The notes: generated by a model not told the origin, from the sequence alone. A stretch of 7,904 nucleotides of DNA from Propionibacteriaceae bacterium (GCA_031272685.1 JAISTI010000215.1:1-7904), one strand, 5' to 3'. Shown: positions 1 through 6,396, counted from the stretch's first letter. A program made the numbers and translations.

Positions 1-153
1 CTGCTTCGGGTTCGCCAGTACATCGGCGACTGCCACCTCGGCGAACCAAGCGCCCGCCACCTGGTTAGCGGCGGGCTCGCCGGCCAACTCCGGGTCGGTG
101 CGCTGCAGCAGATCACCCAGCCCGCGGCCGAGACCGCTTCTCTTCGCCGCCAT
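1..153 (-). CDS. parB: Chromosome-partitioning protein ParB, N-terminal part (runs off the left edge)
   Basis: Only the first 51 codons are present. They begin MAAKRSGLGRGLGDLL, the basic Gly-rich leader typical of chromosomal ParB, which contacts ParA and stimulates its ATPase. The fragment ends in ADVLANPKQ, matching the start of the ParB/Srx core (the NPxQPR motif would follow just outside the window). The ATG at 151-153 immediately follows the parA stop codon with no spacer, and a GGAGGA ribosome-binding site lies in the last codons of parA, so the two are probably translationally coupled. ParB is a CTPase clamp that loads at parS and spreads; a perfect parS lies inside parA about 800 bp away. 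The HTH and dimerisation domains are not visible. Confidence 0.93.
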   Translation of the reverse strand, partial: MAAKRSGLGRGLGDLLQRTDPELAGEPAANQVAGAWFAEVAVADVLANPKQ

Positions 154-1050
154 CTATTCCTCCGTTACCGCGGCCAGCGCGATTTCCCTGGCCGCCTCGA
201 CATATGCTTGCGCGCCTACTGACGCGCGTTGGTAGGTGAGCACCGAACGCCCGTAGCTCGGAGCCTCGGCAATCCGCACCGAGCGCGGAATGGTGGCCAC
301 CAGAGTCTGTTTGGGAAAGTAGCTCCTTATCTCGTGCTCGACATCGGCGGCGAGGTTGGTGCGAGCGTCGACCATGGTCATCAGCACGGTCGTCAGCCGC
401 AACCGGTTGTTGAGGTCGCGCTGCACGGATTCCAGCGTTCGCATCAGCTGGGTGACGCCCTCAAGCGCGTAATACTCCGCCTGTATGGGCAGCAACAGCT
501 CGTTGGCCGCCACCAAGGCGTTCACGGTCAGCAGCCCCAAGGACGGCGGGCAGTCGATGAACACGTAATCCATCTCCTTCGCAGCCAGGAAGGCGTTGAG
601 CGCCCGCAGCAGCTTGCTTTCCCGGGCCATCGCCGTGACCAGCCCGATTTCGGCGCCGGCTAAATCTATGGTCGCCGGAACCACCCACAGCCCTTTGGCC
701 TCCGGGGAGGGTTGCACTAGTTCGGCCAGCGGGGTGCCGTTGAGCAGTTCGAATGAGCCGGGCGTGCCCTCCCGGTGCTCGATGCCGAGCGCTGTGGAAG
801 CGTTTCCCTGCGGATCGAGGTCGATGACCAACACCCGCATCCCGCCCTGTGCCAGCGCCACCGCCAGATTCACGGAAGTAGTGGTCTTGCCGACGCCGCC
901 TTTCTGGTTGGCCACCACAAAAATCCGGGTATCCCGCGGCCTTGGGAACAATGTTTCACGTGAAACATCCAACTCGATGTCATCGGGCAGCTCGGGCACA
1001 ACCGCAAACTCCGGGCCGTCGTAGGCCACGCGCCGGGGTTCCGCTGCCAC
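154..1050 (-). CDS. parA: Chromosome-partitioning ATPase ParA (Soj family)
   Basis: This 298-residue protein is a ParA/MinD-type ATPase that binds DNA non-specifically as an ATP dimer and moves ParB-parS complexes. The deviant Walker A KGGVGKTT is at residues 50-57 with the signature lysine K50. Walker A' (VLVIDLDPQGN) is near 73-83 and Walker B (VFIDCPP) near 163-169. EYYALEGVTQL and IPRSVRIAEAPSYG are also typical of Soj. The N-terminal 40 residues before the core are variable, and residues 28-33 (DVSRET) are encoded by the parS site. The start chosen is GTG at 1048-1050, preceded by GGAG four bases upstream; an ATG at 1050-1052 is out of frame. It abuts parB. The 96-bp gap from rsmG shows a -10-like TAAGGT (1080-1085, minus strand) with no convincing -35, so a separate parA promoter is possible but unproven. 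Confidence 0.97.
   Translation of the reverse strand: MAAEPRRVAYDGPEFAVVPELPDDIELDVSRETLFPRPRDTRIFVVANQKGGVGKTTTSVNLAVALAQGGMRVLVIDLDPQGNASTALGIEHREGTPGSFELLNGTPLAELVQPSPEAKGLWVVPATIDLAGAEIGLVTAMARESKLLRALNAFLAAKEMDYVFIDCPPSLGLLTVNALVAANELLLPIQAEYYALEGVTQLMRTLESVQRDLNNRLRLTTVLMTMVDARTNLAADVEHEIRSYFPKQTLVATIPRSVRIAEAPSYGRSVLTYQRASVGAQAYVEAAREIALAAVTEE
952..967. promoter_or_regulatory. parS: parS centromere site, perfect 16-bp palindrome
   Basis: The sequence TGTTTCACGTGAAACA is an exact match to the bacterial parS consensus bound by ParB. It sits inside the parA reading frame and encodes the Val-Ser-Arg-Glu-Thr stretch near the N terminus. Its position about 5.5 kb from the putative unwinding element fits the usual origin-proximal clustering of parS. 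No second full-match site was found in the window. Confidence 0.96.
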
Positions 1051-1146
1051 ATCGCTCCAATCTCAGAAGGGACACTCTAACCTTACTGCCGTGTCCGACG
1101 CGCCGAGTTTCGCAGGCCAGCCGGCCCAGCCGCCGCAGCAGTGGCC

Positions 1147-1821
1147 TCAGAAGCTGTAGTAAGTGCAAAGCGGGTCGAAGTAGGCCAGAAATGGCCCCGT
1201 GCTGTCATCGCTCGGAATCACGATGACGTTGGCTTGGCCTTGCGCCACCGGCACCGGCACCTTGGCAAGTTGGATGGCGAAACCCATCTGGTAGCGGTTG
1301 CGCAATTCCGCCGCCTCGTCGGCGGCGCCCTCGCCTTTCAGGGCCAGCAGATACCCTTTCTCGCTCACCATTGGCAGGCACCAGCGGACGATGTTCCGCA
1401 GCGAAGACAGCGCCCGGCACACAACCACTGGAAAGTTTCCGGGATAATCCGGCTCCTTCGGGAAGTCCTCCGCACGGGCGCGCGCCACCGTAGCGTTGGA
1501 CAGCCCCAGTTCGGCCACCGCCAGCCGCAGGAAATCGGTGCGCCGTTGCATTGAATCCAACAGCGTCACCTGCAAATCTGGTCGGACGATCGCCAACGGG
1601 ATTCCCGGCAACCCGGCGCCAGAACCCACGTCCAGCACCCTTTCCCCTTCGGCGATCAGCGGTTCCAGGGCCAGCGAATTCAGAATGTGCCGCTCCCAGA
1701 GCCGCGAACCCTCATTCGGCCCGACGAGCCCCCATTCGATGCCTCTTCCGGCCAAGAGACTGTGGTAGCGCGCAAGCGCGGGATAAGCCGCTCCAAATGC
1801 TTCACGCAGCGCGGCCTCCAT
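1147..1821 (-). CDS. rsmG: 16S rRNA (guanine-N7-)-methyltransferase RsmG (GidB)
   Basis: This 224-residue Rossmann-fold enzyme transfers a methyl group from S-adenosylmethionine to N7 of G527 in the 530 loop of 16S rRNA; loss in other bacteria gives low-level streptomycin resistance. The family motif LWERHILNSL is at about 41-50, the SAM-binding motif VLDVGSGAGLPGIPLA at 62-77, and LLDSMQRRTDFL at 88-99 follows as in RsmG. The frame stays open upstream to 2070, but the ATG at 1819-1821 is chosen because family homology starts there, it lies 7 nt after the jag stop, and an AAGG ribosome-binding site precedes it. The upstream extension would overlap most of the conserved jag gene. The C-terminal tail (about residues 205-224) is not recognisable. 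Confidence 0.95.
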   Translation of the reverse strand: MEAALREAFGAAYPALARYHSLLAGRGIEWGLVGPNEGSRLWERHILNSLALEPLIAEGERVLDVGSGAGLPGIPLAIVRPDLQVTLLDSMQRRTDFLRLAVAELGLSNATVARARAEDFPKEPDYPGNFPVVVCRALSSLRNIVRWCLPMVSEKGYLLALKGEGAADEAAELRNRYQMGFAIQLAKVPVPVAQGQANVIVIPSDDSTGPFLAYFDPLCTYYSF

Positions 1822-1828
1822 GTTGGCC

Positions 1829-2671
1829 TTAGCTTTCCTCCGGCTCGGAGAATTCTTCGCCGCTCGCATCGGCGGGCTCGCCTTCCCCGGCTTCCGACAC
1901 TTCCGGAGCCGGCGCGGCCTCAGCATCGCCGTCGGGCACATCAGCTTCGGACGGCTCTTCGCCTTCCTCCTGCCCGGCGGGTACCTCTGGGGCCACCGGA
2001 TGCACGACAACGCGGCGCTGCGGCTCTTCGCCTTCGGATTCCGAATACAGCCCGGCGGCAGCCACCTCATCGTGGACGATCTTGCGCTCGAATGGATTCA
2101 TAGTGGGCAGCGGGATGGCCTCCCCGGTCTCTTTCGCCTCGGCAATCGCCTCGGCCGCCAGCGCCCGAAGCTCTTTGCGGCGCTTCTCCCGGTATCCCCC
2201 GACATCGAGCATCAGGCGGCTGCGGTGCCCGGTTTCGGTCATCACCGCCAGCCGGCACAGCTCTTGCAGCGCCTCAAGCACCTCTCCGTCTTGCCCGACC
2301 AAGGTGTCGGAGTCGGTGAGGATGGAAACATGCGCCCGCCCGCCGTCGACATACGTGTCGATGTCGCCGTCGAGGTCGGCGATGTCCAGCAATTCCTCCA
2401 GGTAGTCGGCGGCCAGCTCGCCTTCGTTTTCCAGCGACGCCTGACGGTCTTTCCCCGGTTCGCCCTCGTCCTCGTCCTCGCCGTCGGGCTCATCTTCGGC
2501 AACGGCACCCTCCTCGGCACCTTCAATCTCCGCGTCGGCTTCCGCTGCGGCGTCGACGTCGGCCGCCTCAGCAGGCCGTTCCGCTGTTTGGCCCGCAGGG
2601 ACCGTCTCTTCAGCTACTTCCACCACTTCTTCCACAGTGGCAGCTTCGTTTTCAACCATGGGTTCACTCAT
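1829..2671 (-). CDS. jag: KH-R3H RNA-binding protein Jag/KhpB with long acidic flanks
   Basis: This 280-residue protein is Jag (SpoIIIJ-associated, KhpB), a cytoplasmic single-stranded nucleic-acid-binding protein almost always next to yidC. A type II KH domain spans about 84-157, with the GxxG loop as VGQDG at 125-129. The R3H domain is about 190-225 (R196-x3-H200 in MNPFERKIVHDE, then SEGEEPQRRVVV). The protein is longer than the roughly 150-210 residues usual for actinobacterial Jag. It has an N-terminal acidic Ala/Glu/Asp-rich region of about 80 residues and a second acidic Pro/Glu/Ala tail of about 55 residues after the R3H; both look disordered. The ATG at 2669-2671 has a good AAGGAG seven bases upstream and lies 21 nt after yidC. 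No Jag_N domain is seen. Confidence 0.93.
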   Translation of the reverse strand: MSEPMVENEAATVEEVVEVAEETVPAGQTAERPAEAADVDAAAEADAEIEGAEEGAVAEDEPDGEDEDEGEPGKDRQASLENEGELAADYLEELLDIADLDGDIDTYVDGGRAHVSILTDSDTLVGQDGEVLEALQELCRLAVMTETGHRSRLMLDVGGYREKRRKELRALAAEAIAEAKETGEAIPLPTMNPFERKIVHDEVAAAGLYSESEGEEPQRRVVVHPVAPEVPAGQEEGEEPSEADVPDGDAEAAPAPEVSEAGEGEPADASGEEFSEPEES

Positions 2672-2692
2672 GTTGTTTCTCCTTGTCAGGGC

Positions 2693-3886
2693 TCAATTCT
2701 TGCGTTTGGCCCGTGATGTCTTCTTGCGTTGCACCCGCACCGGCTGCGTGCTCGCGCCATCGGCAGCGGCCCCTTCAGCGTCCGGAGCAACCGCTTCCAC
2801 AGGCTCGGTGGATGCCGCGGCGGTGGGTTCTGGCTTGCGCGTAACCACCTGCTTCGCGTCGCGGACGACTTTCGGGTTTGCGGCCGCACCAGACGGGCGG
2901 ACCACCTTCTTTTTGCCGGTTGCCACCGGCTCCGGCGGCGGCGGCGCGGCCTTGCGCTTGCCTTGCTGCTTTTTCTTGCGTTCGGCCATTATCACGTCCG
3001 GGTCTTTGCCCTGGGCGCGCATGCGCTCCTCCCAGTCGATATACGCCGGGGTGCCGGGGGCGGGGTTGTTGTGCACCAAAATCCACTGCTGGCCGAGCGT
3101 CCACAGGTTGGTGGTCAGCCAGTAGATCAGCACGCCGATGGGGATGTTGACACCGCCGAAGGCGTAGAGCGCCGGGAACGCCCAGAGCATGATTTTCTGC
3201 TGTTGGGCCATCGGGCCGGTCTGCGCGGAAGGCGGCATATTTTTGCGCATCAATTGCAACTGGGTGGTAAACAGCGTCGCCGTCATGAGAACGATCATGA
3301 CGATAGTGACGGTCTGCACCGGCCCCCAGCCGGACTCGGGAATCGGCCAGAACCACTGCGAGATTTTCGCCCCAAAAATCTCGCCGTTGCGCAGCGAATC
3401 CCAGTACGGGGTCTCCGGGGTGATCCAGGAGCCAGGCATCTCATTGCCGCGGGCGGCGTTGTTCAACACCCAGAAAAGCCCGAGGAACACCGGCATCTGG
3501 CACAGAATCGGAAGGCAGGACGCCATCGGGTTGATGCCCTCTTGTTGATACAGCCGCATCGTCTCTTGGCCAAGCCGCTCCCGGTCGTCTTTGTATTTCT
3601 CCTGCAGCTCTTTGACCTTCGGCCCAATAAGTTGCATGTTTCGCGTGGAGTTGATTTGCCGCACGAACAACGGGATCAGGATGGTTCGCACCAACATGGT
3701 GAGCACGATGATGGATAGCGCCCACGACCAGCCGGAGTTTGGGTCGATAAACAACGAGAAGAAGGAGTGGAAGAGCACCAGCGCGCCGGAAATCAGCCAA
3801 TAGAGCGGCGTCATGCAGTTGTTCAGGAAACCCAGTAGGTCTTCCCACATGCCCATCGGGACAATCAACGGTACGGCGTTAAGCAT
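2693..3886 (-). CDS. yidC: Membrane protein insertase YidC (Oxa1/Alb3 family)
   Basis: This 397-residue inner-membrane insertase puts small membrane proteins into the bilayer, alone or with SecYEG. It has the Gram-positive layout without the large extracytoplasmic domain of proteobacteria. Hydrophobic segments are near 26-46, 54-76, 123-145, 188-208 and 232-262. The groove arginine is R67 (TMLVRTILIPLFVRQ), and the cytoplasmic hairpin GPKVKELQEKYKDDRERL is at 88-105, followed by QQEGINPMASCLPILCQMPVF. The C-terminal 120 or so residues are a basic Pro/Ala/Lys tail ending KKTSRAKRKN, probably ribosome-contacting. The start at ATG 3884-3886 overlaps yidD by 8 nt and has no clear ribosome-binding site, so translational coupling is likely. 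ATGs 10 and 12 codons downstream are alternatives. No lipobox is seen. Confidence 0.96.
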   Translation of the reverse strand: MLNAVPLIVPMGMWEDLLGFLNNCMTPLYWLISGALVLFHSFFSLFIDPNSGWSWALSIIVLTMLVRTILIPLFVRQINSTRNMQLIGPKVKELQEKYKDDRERLGQETMRLYQQEGINPMASCLPILCQMPVFLGLFWVLNNAARGNEMPGSWITPETPYWDSLRNGEIFGAKISQWFWPIPESGWGPVQTVTIVMIVLMTATLFTTQLQLMRKNMPPSAQTGPMAQQQKIMLWAFPALYAFGGVNIPIGVLIYWLTTNLWTLGQQWILVHNNPAPGTPAYIDWEERMRAQGKDPDVIMAERKKKQQGKRKAAPPPPEPVATGKKKVVRPSGAAANPKVVRDAKQVVTRKPEPTAAASTEPVEAVAPDAEGAAADGASTQPVRVQRKKTSRAKRKN

Positions 3887-4163
3887 CGGCCATCACCAGC
3901 GCCCGCTGCGGCTGCCCCGCGAGCAGCTCTTGTTCGAGATCCCATTCCGGCGTGCCCGGAACTGGGTCGTATCCGCCCACCGACCAGGGGTGGCAGCGCA
4001 ACAAGCGCTTCAGCGTGTACCACGAACCCCGGGCGGCGCCGTGCACTTCGACGGCGCGCAGCGCGTAGGTGGAGCACGAAGGGTAGAACTTGCACACATC
4101 CCCATAGAGCGGGCTTATCACCGCCCGCCAGAACTTCAAGAAGCCGATTACCAGGTATTTCAT
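3879..4163 (-). CDS. yidD: Membrane protein insertion efficiency factor YidD
   Basis: This 94-residue protein belongs to the YidD family (haemolytic domain, DUF37), a small membrane-associated factor that assists YidC-dependent insertion. The N-terminal amphipathic helix (FLKFWRAVISPLYG) is followed by CKFYPSCSTYAL. The family hallmark HPWSVGGYDPVP is at 58-69, and three conserved cysteines lie at 24, 30 and 57. Its start overlaps the rnpA stop in an ATGA arrangement, and its end overlaps the yidC start by 8 nt. This is the normal rnpA-yidD-yidC order. The length is typical of the family. Confidence 0.96.
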   Translation of the reverse strand: MKYLVIGFLKFWRAVISPLYGDVCKFYPSCSTYALRAVEVHGAARGSWYTLKRLLRCHPWSVGGYDPVPGTPEWDLEQELLAGQPQRALVMADA

Positions 4164-4492
4164 GCTTGAAGCTTTCGGTAGCAGGCGCGCAGCGCACTGG
4201 CCAGCTGTGGCTGGAGGTCGGCGCGATCGGCGCCGGGGAAGGCCCGCACCACCACGTCGACGTGGTTCGCCTGGCCAAGTTCGGAAGCGAGCAGGTGGCG
4301 CAGCCGGCGCTTCACCCGGTTTCGGATCACGGCCCCACCGACTTTCTTGGAAACGACCAGCCCCGCGCGGGAGTGTTCCAACCCGTTTGCGCGCATGTGG
4401 ACGACCAAGTGGTCGCGCCCAGCCCGGACGCCGCCAGTGAGTGTTTCACGAAAATCCCCGCTCTCTCTGAGGCGCGACTGCCGGGGCAGCAA
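4160..4492 (-). CDS. rnpA: Ribonuclease P protein component RnpA
   Basis: This 110-residue basic protein is the protein subunit of RNase P, which binds the catalytic RNA and matures the 5' ends of tRNAs. It opens MLPRQSRLRESGDF as the family does, and the RNR signature (KVGGAVIRNRVKRRLRH) lies at about 50-66. The start is taken as TTG at 4490-4492, two bases after the rpmH stop (TGACGTTG). It gives the canonical MLPR beginning, and no ATG or GTG lies at the right place. There is no separate ribosome-binding site, so reinitiation after rpmH is likely. The same frame stays open upstream through the whole of rpmH to an ATG at 4658-4660; I treat this as non-coding because the product there is low-complexity Pro/His/Arg. 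The stop overlaps the yidD start. Confidence 0.93.
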   Translation of the reverse strand: MLPRQSRLRESGDFRETLTGGVRAGRDHLVVHMRANGLEHSRAGLVVSKKVGGAVIRNRVKRRLRHLLASELGQANHVDVVVRAFPGADRADLQPQLASALRACYRKLQA

Positions 4493-4494
4493 CG

Positions 4495-4632
4495 TCAGCC
4501 AGCCAGCCGGGCGCGTCCGCGGCGCCGGCGGGCAGAGATGATGGCACGGCCGGCGCGGGTGCGCATGCGCAGGCGGAAGCCGTGGGTGCGAGAGCGGCGC
4601 CGATTGCTCGGCTGGAAGGTGCGCTTGGTCAC
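4495..4632 (-). CDS. rpmH: 50S ribosomal protein L34
   Basis: This small gene encodes 45 residues, [19 protein letters not shown] followed by [20 protein letters not shown] and RARLAG. This is the unmistakable L34 pattern (KRTFQPxNRRR, HGFRxRMxTxxGRxxxxxRRxxGR). L34 is a highly basic large-subunit protein contacting 23S rRNA. The start is GTG at 4630-4632 with a strong AAGGAG four bases upstream; no ATG is available. It is the first gene of the leftward cluster and is followed two bases after its stop by rnpA. It faces dnaA across a 266-bp divergent gap, as in nearly all bacteria with this arrangement. Confidence 0.97.
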   Translation of the reverse strand: MTKRTFQPSNRRRSRTHGFRLRMRTRAGRAIISARRRRGRARLAG

Positions 4633-4693
4633 GATGCTCCTTACGAACTGATGCGCCCACGGTGGACGCACGCTTGCCTTTTCAGACCAACCA

Positions 4694-4723
4694 ACAATAC
4701 GCGCTGGCGTCCAATTCGGGCAA
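4694..4723 (-). promoter_or_regulatory. Candidate SigA-type promoter for rpmH-rnpA cluster
   Basis: On the minus strand TTGCCC (4718-4723) and TATTGT (4694-4699) are separated by 18 nt. Each hexamer matches four of six bases of the housekeeping consensus. The transcript would have a leader of about 55 nt before the rpmH GTG. This is a motif match only. Confidence 0.45.
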
Positions 4724-4757
4724 CCTCAGCCCCTCCGTGAGACTAGATTTTGGGCGG

Positions 4758-4766
4758 TTGTCCACA
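4758..4766 (+). promoter_or_regulatory. DnaA box TTGTCCACA
   Basis: The 9-mer TTGTCCACA is the GC-rich actinobacterial form of the DnaA box (one base from TTATCCACA). It lies in the dnaA upstream region. Confidence 0.8.
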
Positions 4767-4775
4767 GGACACGCC

Positions 4776-4788
4776 GATTCTTGTCCAA
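4776..4788 (+). repeat. 13-bp repeat GATTCTTGTCCAA, copy 1
   Basis: This is identical to 6333-6345 in the dnaA-dnaN gap, so the two copies flank dnaA in direct orientation. It contains TTGTCCAA, which shares the first seven bases of the TTGTCCACA box. Function is unknown; it may be a degenerate DnaA site. Confidence 0.6.
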
Positions 4789-4803
4789 GTTTTCGCAAGT
4801 GTA

Positions 4804-4832
4804 TTGCCGGTTCGCGCGGGTGAGGCTAAGTT
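4804..4832 (+). promoter_or_regulatory. Candidate dnaA promoter overlapped by a DnaA box
   Basis: TTGCCG (4804-4809) and TAAGTT (4827-4832) are 17 nt apart. The -35 matches four of six consensus bases and the -10 three of six. The last two bases of the -10 are the first two of the perfect DnaA box at 4831-4839, a geometry expected for DnaA autorepression. The leader would be about 60 nt. Confidence 0.4.
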
Positions 4833-4839
4833 ATCCACA
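4831..4839 (+). promoter_or_regulatory. Perfect DnaA box TTATCCACA upstream of dnaA
   Basis: This is an exact match to the consensus 9-mer, located 60 bp before the dnaA start and overlapping the candidate -10. It is probably an autoregulatory site. Confidence 0.88.
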
Positions 4840-4898
4840 TCAAGCGAAGGCCGCCGGCAACCCGCGGCGAGAGTGAAGACCTGGAGGAACGGCTGGCC

Positions 4899-6260
4899 AT
4901 GGGCGTTGACGCGCAAACCCCGGCAGGAACTGCCTGGGAGTACGTCATGGCGAATGTCCCGCCCTTCGACCGCGGCTGGCTGAAAGCCGCCCGGCCTTCC
5001 GCCCTCCACGACTCGCTGCTGGTCATCGATGTTCCCGACGAGTATGTCCGCACCCAGGCCGAGACCCGCTTCCGGCCCAAAATCGAGGCACTGCTCACCG
5101 AGCACCTGGGCCGGCCGATGAGCCTGGCAGTCAACATCAACCCCGGCTTGGATGCCGAATTGGAAGAAGACGACGAGGAAGAAGACGACGACGTACCCCC
5201 GCTGTCCATCCCTCCCACCACCTTCCTGACCCAGTTGAACCCCAAGTACACCTTTGACACCTTCGTCATCGGCGAGTCGAACCGCTTCGCGCACGCCACC
5301 GCCATCGCCGTCGCGGAGAATCCGGGCAACGCCTTCAACCCACTGCTGATTTATGGCGATTCCGGGCTGGGCAAGACACATTTGCTGCATGCCATCGGCC
5401 ACTATGTGCGCAACTACTACTCCCATCTGCGGGTGCGCTACGTCTCCACCGAAGAGCTGACCAACGACTTCATCAACTCCCTTACCGACAAATCCCAAAT
5501 CGAGTTCCGCAAGAAATACCGCGACGAGACGGACGTGTTGCTCGTCGACGACATCCAGTTCATCGAAGGCCGCACGCAGACCCAGGAAGAGTTCTTCCAC
5601 ATCTTCAATACCCTGCACATCGCCCAAAAGCAGATTGTTCTCACCTCCGACCGCCATCCGCAGGCGCTGCCCGGCCTGGAGGAGCGGCTGCGCTCCCGCT
5701 TCGAGTGGGGGCTGATGGCGGACGTGCAGCCGCCCAGTTTGGAAACCCGCGTCGCCATCCTGCGCCGCAAGGTGATGGCGGAGAACCTCACCGCCACCAA
5801 CGAGGTGCTGGAGTTCATCGCCACCCGCATCAAGTCCAATATCCGCGAACTGGAAGGCGCGCTCATCCGGGTAACCGCCTACGCCTCTTTGCAAAACCAG
5901 ATCCTGGATCTGCCACTGGCCGAACACGTCCTCGAAGACTTGATTCCGATGGATTCCATGAGCGTCATCACGCCCGAGCTGATTCAAGCGCAGGTGGCCG
6001 ACTACTACCAGCTCAGCGTTGATTCCCTCACCGGCCCGGAGCGCACCCAAAGCCTGGCCACCGCCCGCCAAGTCGCCATGTATCTGTGCCGCGAGCTCAC
6101 CAGCCTGTCACTGCCCAAAATCGGCGACAGTTTCGGCGGCCGCGACCACACCACTGTGATGCACGGCGAGCGCCGCATAAAAGCCCTTATGCGCGAGCGC
6201 CGCGACCTGTTCGACCAAGTCACCGAGCTTACGAACCGCATCCGGGCCGCCGCCCGCTAG
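4899..6260 (+). CDS. dnaA: Chromosomal replication initiator protein DnaA
   Basis: This 453-residue AAA+ protein binds DnaA boxes, oligomerises on oriC and melts it. Domain I is about 1-83 ([17 protein letters not shown] onward). Domain II is a very short acidic linker (about 84-108, a run of Glu/Asp). The ATPase domain has Walker A GDSGLGKT at 153-160, Walker [10 protein letters not shown] at 213-221 and the arginine-finger segment [10 protein letters not shown] at 263-272. Domain IV carries the DnaA signature [15 protein letters not shown] at 413-427 and the AMYLCREL helix at 393-400. The start is ATG 4899-4901 with GGAGG 11 nt upstream, a slightly long spacing. The protein is shorter than the 500-650 residues common in Mycobacterium and Streptomyces because of the small domain II. 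It diverges from rpmH, and the stop is followed at once by a DnaA box. Confidence 0.98.
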   Translation: MGVDAQTPAGTAWEYVMANVPPFDRGWLKAARPSALHDSLLVIDVPDEYVRTQAETRFRPKIEALLTEHLGRPMSLAVNINPGLDAELEEDDEEEDDDVPPLSIPPTTFLTQLNPKYTFDTFVIGESNRFAHATAIAVAENPGNAFNPLLIYGDSGLGKTHLLHAIGHYVRNYYSHLRVRYVSTEELTNDFINSLTDKSQIEFRKKYRDETDVLLVDDIQFIEGRTQTQEEFFHIFNTLHIAQKQIVLTSDRHPQALPGLEERLRSRFEWGLMADVQPPSLETRVAILRRKVMAENLTATNEVLEFIATRIKSNIRELEGALIRVTAYASLQNQILDLPLAEHVLEDLIPMDSMSVITPELIQAQVADYYQLSVDSLTGPERTQSLATARQVAMYLCRELTSLSLPKIGDSFGGRDHTTVMHGERRIKALMRERRDLFDQVTELTNRIRAAAR

Positions 6261-6269
6261 TTTTCCACA
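6261..6269 (+). promoter_or_regulatory. DnaA box TTTTCCACA
   Basis: It fits the relaxed consensus TTWTNCACA and lies directly after the dnaA stop codon. Confidence 0.7.
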
Positions 6270-6296
6270 ACCACAGCCCAACCGAGCGCGCGTGAA

Positions 6297-6305
6297 TGTG
6301 AATAA
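6297..6305 (-). promoter_or_regulatory. DnaA box TTATTCACA (reverse)
   Basis: Read on the minus strand this is one base from TTATCCACA and fits TTWTNCACA. It is the only good inverted box in the cluster. Confidence 0.6.
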
Positions 6306-6332
6306 CCCTGGGGAAAACTGGTGAATTCTGTG

Positions 6333-6345
6333 GATTCTTGTCCAA
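6333..6345 (+). repeat. 13-bp repeat GATTCTTGTCCAA, copy 2
   Basis: Exact copy of 4776-4788. Here it runs into the 17-bp imperfect palindrome at 6338-6354 and follows a reverse box-like TGTGGATTC. Confidence 0.6.
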
Positions 6346-6354
6346 TTGGGACAA
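6338..6354. repeat. Imperfect palindrome TTGTCCAATTGGGACAA
   Basis: The arms TTGTCC and GGACAA are perfect inverted repeats around AATTG. It would be an 18-bp perfect palindrome with one extra C. It may be a head-to-head pair of weak DnaA sites or an operator for another regulator. Confidence 0.5.
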
Positions 6355-6366
6355 TCCGCCCCCAAC

Positions 6367-6375
6367 TTTTCCACA
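6367..6375 (+). promoter_or_regulatory. DnaA box TTTTCCACA
   Basis: Same 9-mer as at 6261-6269, 21 bp before the perfect box at 6388. Confidence 0.7.
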
Positions 6376-6387
6376 CTAAAACTGGAG

Positions 6388-6396
6388 TTATCCACA
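6388..6396 (+). promoter_or_regulatory. Perfect DnaA box TTATCCACA in oriC
   Basis: Exact consensus. It overlaps a perfect 7-3-7 inverted repeat, TCCACAA-GGT-TTGTGGA (6391-6407), so a weak reverse box faces it immediately downstream. Confidence 0.88.

Larger units (their letters stand above)
4633..4898. promoter_or_regulatory. Divergent rpmH-dnaA intergenic control region
   Basis: This 266-bp gap has no credible gene. It holds the L34 leader and a candidate leftward promoter (4694-4723), a DnaA box at 4758-4766, a box-like TTGTCCAAG at 4781-4789, and a candidate rightward promoter (4804-4832) overlapped by a perfect DnaA box at 4831-4839. The dnaA ribosome-binding site GGAGG is at 4883-4887. 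In many bacteria this gap is the upstream part of a bipartite origin and the site of dnaA autoregulation, which the boxes here suggest. Confidence 0.75.

Noticed and set aside
1051..1146. Terminator between rsmG and parA
   Set aside because: Short GC-rich inverted matches exist but there is no stable stem followed by a T run.
1822..2070. In-frame N-terminal extension of RsmG
   Set aside because: It overlaps the conserved jag frame, is Arg/Pro/Lys-rich with no family similarity, and a good start exists at 1821.
1820..2716. 298-codon plus-strand open frame opposite jag
   Set aside because: It is the antisense shadow of the acidic, GC-rich jag gene; no recognisable protein and no ribosome-binding site.
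3637..3652. Second parS-like sequence in yidC
   Set aside because: About five mismatches to the consensus, most of them in the right arm.
4442..4457. parS-like half site in rnpA (TGTTTCACG then mismatches)
   Set aside because: Only one half matches; the other arm has four mismatches, so ParB binding is unlikely.
4743..6071. 442-codon minus-strand open frame opposite dnaA
   Set aside because: Antisense shadow of dnaA produced by GC-rich third positions.
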